Positions 5,589 through 8,995 of a DNA stretch of 8,995 nucleotides are shown here, piece by piece; position 1 is the first letter of the stretch, and every line of letters begins with the position of its first letter. The DNA lies in NCBI GenBank assembly GCA_013202185.1, contig JABMSA010000581.1:1-8995 (forward strand), written 5' to 3'. The translations under genes were made by a program, and so were the position numbers. The DNA is from Planctomycetota bacterium (lineage in GTDB: Bacteria > Planctomycetota > PUPC01 > JABMSA01). Under the pieces are notes generated by a model. The model was not told where the DNA came from. It worked only from the letters and a program-made list of their open reading frames with translations, and did no database searches.

Positions 5589-5788
5589 TCACGCCTCCTG
5601 CCGGCAGGTCACCCGGACCAGCGACATCGGCGGCAGGGTTACGGCGGCGTCTGTGACAACCGGATCGAATTCGCTGACCGGTTCGAGGATTGCCCGGGCC
5701 GTGGGCCCGCGCTCGTCACACAGGTCCGACACCGGAACTTTGTCCGGAAAGCGCCGGCGCACAATGTATGAGACGGCTTGTCGTTCAT
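5589..5788 (-). pseudogene. C-terminal remnant, possibly of a glycoside hydrolase
   Basis: In the frame ending with TGA 5589-5591 the minus strand encodes FPDKVPVSDLCDERGPT, ARAILEPVSEFDPV and VTDAAVTLPPMSLVRVTCRQ. The codons strongly favour G/C in third position, as in the intact genes here. An ending of the type 'x-TLPPxSLVxV' is common in the last beta-sandwich strand of retaining glycoside hydrolases such as arabinofuranosidases; that assignment is tentative. The frame has no start. A good ribosome-binding site (AGGAAA near 5794-5799) and ATG at 5788 (MNDKPSH) are present upstream but in a different frame, which stops at 5639 without resembling anything. The likeliest reading is a gene whose start survived, whose body was deleted out of frame, and whose tail survived. 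Its end carries the acetyltransferase ribosome-binding site. Confidence 0.55.
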
Positions 5789-5939
5789 GAGATTTCCTCG
5801 AATAGGGTGAACAAGGGACACTCCTTGCCGGCTCTTGTATATCGATACGTTACGAGTATATTCGCACGCTTCTTACTGGTCGCCGCAGCAATCGTCCCTG
5901 CCTCTCAAACCGTGCCGGCAGATCGTGCTGTATCTTCTC

Positions 5940-7256
5940 TCAAGTGCGGGGTCGTTGGGTTTTCCGGTCTGATCCGAACGTACCGCTTCCTATGATATCC
6001 CAGTGTGCCGCGATCAACTCAGCCAATACCTTGCACCCCTGTGTCTTGTCGGGAATTGCCGGATCGGCTTCAATTGCTTCTTCGAGCCTGGCGACGTCTC
6101 CGGTTACCGCCCCCTCGGCCACCAGTTCGTGAACATCGGAGACAGCCCTGCACAGCTCGGCGGTCGTGCCGGGCATGCGGTCGATCGGCGTGCCATGCAC
6201 CTTGCCGCCGGCCACCACTGCGGGCACTTCAACGATCCTGCCGGCCGGAAGCTGCGGCACGTAGTTGTCGTTGGGCAGATTGATAACTCCTACGGCCCGA
6301 TCCCGGTTGAAGTGCAGCGCCGCGGCAAGGTCGACCGGGTGTTCCCAACTCCCGCCTGCGAGCACCTCGCGCCAGTCGAGCACGCCGTCGGCTGCGGCAC
6401 GAAGTTGCTCGCGCCGCCTCTTCCGCTCTTCCGTGTCGCCGTGATATGGCGGGCGAGTGCAGTAGCGCACATCCGGGTCCGGCGCCAGATACTCCGCCGT
6501 ATGATCCGGGTGTCCCGTCGCAATGGCCCCATACCTGGCGAGCCACCGCTGCAGGAGCGTGAACTCACGGCCAGTGCCGTTCCGCACGGCCGCCTTGGCT
6601 GCGTCCATAAGGTCCGCCCCGGTTGTGCGGTCGCGCGCGGACACAAGCCAGGCGAAGTGATTCAGGCCGGCTGTGACGACTTCCATGCTTTGCGGCTCAC
6701 GGCCCAACAGGCGTGGCACCCATTCGTGTCCGGCAGGGCCGCCGTCGGCAATGTTGCAGAATCCGTACGTCCGGATTGACGAGTACCGGGTGACGGCCGT
6801 AACGACGCGCGGCATCGGATTGGTCACGTCGAGCAGCGCGGCGTTCGGACACAGTTCTTCCATGTCGCGTGCGACGGCAATTGCCAGGGCGATCGAGCGG
6901 AGCGAGTTGCTCAGCCCGCCCAGCCCGCCGCATTCACGCGACTGATCGGCCATGCCGTGGTGCTCGAGAATCTCGTGATCGATCTTCCAGCGCCGGGCGC
7001 CTTCCGGCGCGGCGCACAGGATCACGAAATCGCAGGCATCGAGCGCCCGCCGCCGGTCATCGGTCGCCCAGGCGGTCGCGCCCGTTTCCAATTCGAGGGC
7101 CATGCACCGGGCCATACCGGCCATGATTTCGGCGGCCTCGAGATCGAGATCCACCAGAGCCAGTTCGCACGGCGCGATCCGGTGCCGTTCAATGGCGTCT
7201 TTCAGCACGGTCGGTGCAAAGACAAAACTACCGGCCCCTATGACAGCGAGTTTCAT
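5940..7256 (-). CDS. Family 4 glycosidase (alpha-glucosidase/alpha-galactosidase/glucuronidase type), NAD- and metal-dependent
   Basis: The 438-residue length fits GH4. The N-terminus MKLAVIGAGSFVFAP (residues 1-15) is the Rossmann NAD+-binding loop, and VDLDLEAAEIM (35-45) carries the acidic ribose-binding position. DVTNPM (143-148), GFCNIADGG (165-173, Cys167) and GLNHFAW (197-203, His200) match the GH4 segments that bind the catalytic divalent metal and sugar; DHTAEYL (251-257) and GVINLPNDNYVPQLP are later conserved blocks. GH4 enzymes oxidise C3 of the sugar with NAD+, eliminate the leaving group and reduce again. The exact substrate (alpha-galactoside, alpha-glucoside, uronide) cannot be read from the sequence. 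In many GH4 enzymes the Cys is in C-H-S; here it is C-N-I-A-D, as in a distinct subgroup. ATG 7256 has GGAGG (7267-7271) ten bases upstream. It follows the isomerase gene by about 150 bases on the same strand and is probably co-transcribed. Confidence 0.9.
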   Translation of the reverse strand: MKLAVIGAGSFVFAPTVLKDAIERHRIAPCELALVDLDLEAAEIMAGMARCMALELETGATAWATDDRRRALDACDFVILCAAPEGARRWKIDHEILEHHGMADQSRECGGLGGLSNSLRSIALAIAVARDMEELCPNAALLDVTNPMPRVVTAVTRYSSIRTYGFCNIADGGPAGHEWVPRLLGREPQSMEVVTAGLNHFAWLVSARDRTTGADLMDAAKAAVRNGTGREFTLLQRWLARYGAIATGHPDHTAEYLAPDPDVRYCTRPPYHGDTEERKRRREQLRAAADGVLDWREVLAGGSWEHPVDLAAALHFNRDRAVGVINLPNDNYVPQLPAGRIVEVPAVVAGGKVHGTPIDRMPGTTAELCRAVSDVHELVAEGAVTGDVARLEEAIEADPAIPDKTQGCKVLAELIAAHWDIIGSGTFGSDRKTQRPRT

Positions 7257-7408
7257 AACGCGGGAACCTCCGTTAGCTGATAGGAATTCCTCTTCCTTCT
7301 GATTGGGCGTATGACCGCCAGAATATCGTAAATCCTTCTTGACGGGAGAAGATTACCGGTGATCAACTGTCTCGCTCTCCTTCCCGTCTGGTGGATTGCA
7401 TCGCCAAA

Positions 7409-8359
7409 CTACGCAGGATTGGCCACGAAATCTCCGCGACACTGCTTCAGGTAGTTCAGTCCGCGAACCTGGCCGCTCCATTCCAGTTCTCCGTTCATCA
7501 CCGGATCATGGAACCCTTCGATGTCAATAGATCCCTTGAACCCGGCACGACGCAACTCGGAAATGATATCAGTCCAGTTGCTGTCACCGTATCCAGGAGT
7601 GCGATGGAATGCAAAGGGCGGCACCGCCTGCACACCGCCCGGAAGAGCGATGTCGGAATGAAACGATGAATGGACACCGTACTTGCGAACGACATCCCAA
7701 TGCACTGTCGCATCCTTGCCATGCACGTGGAACATCTTGTGCGCCCACTCCTTGAGCTGCGGCATTGGATCGATCAAACTCACCATCTGGTGACACGGCT
7801 CCCATTCCAACCCCATATTCTTCATCGGCACCGCGTCAAACATCATTTCCCACGCCGTGGGATTGTGCGCGATGTTCCAGTCGCCGGACTGCCATGTACC
7901 ACCCATGTCACAATTCTCAAAGGCAATCCTGACGCCCTTGTCCGCGGCACTCCTGGCCAGCGGATCAAAGATCTTCTTGAACCTGGGTATGCTCTCGTCA
8001 ATACGCTTGTCTCGCAGTCTGCCAGTGAATCCGCCCACCACATCACAGCCGAACAGATGCGCATTATCGATGCACTGCCGCCAGCCTTTCAGCGCAGCCT
8101 TGTCTATCTTTTCGGTCTCCAGTGGATTGCCGAACATCGCCAAAGACGAGATCACCGCCCCCGACCCATCCAGCACCTCATTCACTTCCCTGGCAAGCCT
8201 CTTGAAATCAATACCGTCGGTGGTCTGCCAGAATGTGAGGCTGAACGACTCAAACCCGTGCGGCAAAATCTGACGAATAAGGTCCGGGGAATTCATTCCC
8301 GCGCCCACCATCGTTCCAATACGAATGTCCATCCGAGGTTTTCTCTTCTGCTTTGCCAT
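7409..8359 (-). CDS. Xylose-isomerase-like TIM-barrel protein (sugar phosphate isomerase/epimerase family)
   Basis: The 316-residue length is typical of AP-endonuclease-2-fold isomerases. After a basic start (MAKQKRKPRMDIRIGTMV), ESFSLTFWQ and IDFKRLAREVNEVLDGSG form the first barrel units. Metal-site candidates are in the expected order: Glu148 (VRIAFENCDMGGTW), Glu187 and His190 (GLEWEPCHQ), His211/His213 (MFHVHGKDA) and Glu281 (SIDIEGFHDP). RTPGYGDSNW (253-262) is the family's P-G-x-G-D-x-x-W block before the last strands. Family members isomerise or epimerise free or phosphorylated sugars or inositols; the substrate is unknown. Next to a GH4 glycosidase a catabolic role is plausible. ATG 8359 is chosen over the ATG at 8410 because GAAGGA (8367-8372) lies seven bases upstream and the -10 box is at 8419-8424. 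First gene of the minus-strand row. Confidence 0.88.
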   Translation of the reverse strand: MAKQKRKPRMDIRIGTMVGAGMNSPDLIRQILPHGFESFSLTFWQTTDGIDFKRLAREVNEVLDGSGAVISSLAMFGNPLETEKIDKAALKGWRQCIDNAHLFGCDVVGGFTGRLRDKRIDESIPRFKKIFDPLARSAADKGVRIAFENCDMGGTWQSGDWNIAHNPTAWEMMFDAVPMKNMGLEWEPCHQMVSLIDPMPQLKEWAHKMFHVHGKDATVHWDVVRKYGVHSSFHSDIALPGGVQAVPPFAFHRTPGYGDSNWTDIISELRRAGFKGSIDIEGFHDPVMNGELEWSGQVRGLNYLKQCRGDFVANPA

Positions 8360-8418
8360 GGCTTTTTCCTTCTTTCTATTGTTCTGTTTGTCAGACCTCA
8401 GTCTTTCCAATTCGGGTT

Positions 8419-8447
8419 ATGTTATGGGACAGACGCAAGAAAATCAA
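8419..8447 (-). promoter_or_regulatory. Sigma-70-type promoter of the isomerase-GH4 row
   Basis: On the minus strand TTGATT (8442-8447, 4 of 6 to consensus) is followed by a 17-base spacer and TAACAT (8419-8424). The -10 hexamer and spacing are the same as at 874-902. Transcription would start near 8412, giving a leader of about 50 bases before ATG 8359. Confidence 0.5.
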
Positions 8448-8496
8448 GGGAATTTCCGAACCGGGGTGCCGGTTGCGAGAGCGTTGTAGCTACCAG

Positions 8497-8838
8497 TCAC
8501 GCTTCCACCGGGAAGTCAGACGTCAATCCGAACCGGTCCATGTCGAAGTTCTCAAAGCCCAGTTTCAATGCAGGGGAATCGGGTCGAACGCGATAGTCGC
8601 CGCTTGCAGGATCAACGAACATCGGATCGGCGAAAACCGAATGCCTGTCGTAGCCGAGCGCCTGCCATTCCGACAGCGAGAGGATGTCGGTTTCAAGACC
8701 CTTGCCCGTCCGCTTCCCGTTAGCGCCCGGGGTCACGCAGGCTTTGAAGTCGCCAAAATCACTCCAGAACAGGTTGTGGTCGATCTCCTGGAGAAAGAGC
8801 CCTTCTTCGGGCGAGAAGCGACGGCGTGGTTTTGTCAT
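8497..8838 (-). pseudogene. C-terminal remnant of a right-handed parallel beta-helix protein
   Basis: The 113-residue frame shows the conserved end of secreted beta-helix (pectate-lyase-like or polysaccharide-degrading) proteins: IDHNLFWSDFG (residues 19-29), LSLSEWQALGYDRHSVFADP (53-72), MFVDPASGDYRVRPDSPALK (73-92), LGFENFDMDRFG (93-104). These correspond to the family's 'D-x-N-L-[YF]-W ... W-x-x-x-G-x-D-x-H-S-x-x-A-D-P-x-F-V-D-P-x-x-G-D-[YF]-x-[LV]-x-x-x-S-P-A' ending. Full proteins have many helical coils over several hundred residues, and none is present. An in-frame stop lies a short distance upstream of ATG 8838, and there is no signal peptide. The ATG is probably fortuitous and the fragment is the tail of a deleted gene. 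If expressed it would be cytoplasmic and unlikely to fold as a beta-helix. Confidence 0.75.
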
Positions 8839-8940
8839 CGACCCTTTCGCATTCTGGATTGCATTCTAACACAAACCGGGGAAAAGTGCAATTCCGGCTG
8901 AAGCATGACCTCCGCGCCGTCATGGGATATGCTGCAAGGT

Positions 8941-8995
8941 ATGAAACGCCGGGGGATACCGAACGTGCTTGCGCTCGCCCTGGTCGCAACAACCC
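8941..8995 (+). CDS. N-terminus of a putative secreted protein, cut by the right edge
   Basis: The plus-strand frame from ATG 8941 reads MKRRGIPNVLALALVATT and runs off the window. A basic n-region (KRR) followed by a hydrophobic alanine/leucine/valine stretch is typical of a Sec signal peptide. In-frame ATGs also occur at 8929 and 8905, and no ribosome-binding site clearly picks one; 8941 gives the most signal-like N-terminus. It is transcribed divergently from the beta-helix remnant. No family can be assigned. Confidence 0.45.
   Translation, partial: MKRRGIPNVLALALVATT

Noticed and set aside
5855..5860. TATACT -10-like hexamer on the minus strand before the hydrolase remnant
   Set aside because: No -35-like sequence occurs at 16-18 bases, so a promoter is not supported.
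8759..8992. Minus-strand open frame of 77 codons at the right edge
   Set aside because: It overlaps the beta-helix remnant in another frame, shows no motif, and the opposite strand has a better signal-peptide-like start.
1..8995. CRISPR array, insertion sequence, integrase or restriction/defence genes
   Set aside because: No regularly spaced repeats, transposase motifs or defence domains were found on either strand.

Overview
The window is GC-rich and mostly coding on the minus strand. Its gene content (sulfatase, GH4 glycosidase, xylose-isomerase-like TIM barrel, parallel beta-helix protein, AAC(3)-family acetyltransferase, Tad-like protein, sigma-54 promoters) suggests a heterotrophic, glycan-degrading bacterium of the Planctomycetes / Lentisphaerae-Verrucomicrobia / Hydrogenedentota type. 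That placement is inferred from gene content; no rRNA or marker gene is present.

Layout: (1) 1-902: the 5' part of a multi-pass membrane protein (minus, running off the left edge) behind a sigma-70-type promoter whose -10 box overlaps the most upstream possible ATG. (2) 1049-2291: a single-copy Tad/TadG-like secreted or anchored protein (plus) behind a textbook sigma-54 promoter, with a perfect palindrome upstream. (3) 2292-2986: about 700 bases with no convincing gene, but with a GC-rich hairpin, a second textbook sigma-54 promoter, a short tandem repeat and a cluster of strong, partly mutually exclusive hairpins. (4) 2987-3271: the C-terminal end of a sulfatase without its catalytic part. 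(5) 3387-8359, minus: sugar isomerase/epimerase-like protein, GH4 glycosidase, a remnant of what may be a glycoside hydrolase, an AAC(3)-family acetyltransferase, a doubly deleted neutral-ceramidase-like gene, and a conserved protein with five clustered cysteines; a sigma-70-type promoter precedes the isomerase. (6) 8497-8838: the C-terminal end of a parallel beta-helix protein. (7) 8941 onward, plus: the start of a protein with a signal-peptide-like N-terminus, cut by the right edge.

The intact isomerase and GH4 enzyme form a plausible carbohydrate-catabolic unit: GH4 enzymes cleave glycosides by an NAD-dependent redox mechanism and the TIM-barrel protein would act on a released sugar or derivative. 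The striking feature is decay: four catabolic genes survive only as fragments, and a 40-bp inverted copy of the acetyltransferase gene lies exactly at one breakpoint. This suggests a rearranged locus, or less likely a misassembly. I see no CRISPR array, no transposase, no RNA gene and no clear new defence or mobile system. The most interesting items are the paired sigma-54 promoters (one without a recognisable gene), the structured element downstream of the second, and the inverted-repeat breakpoint.
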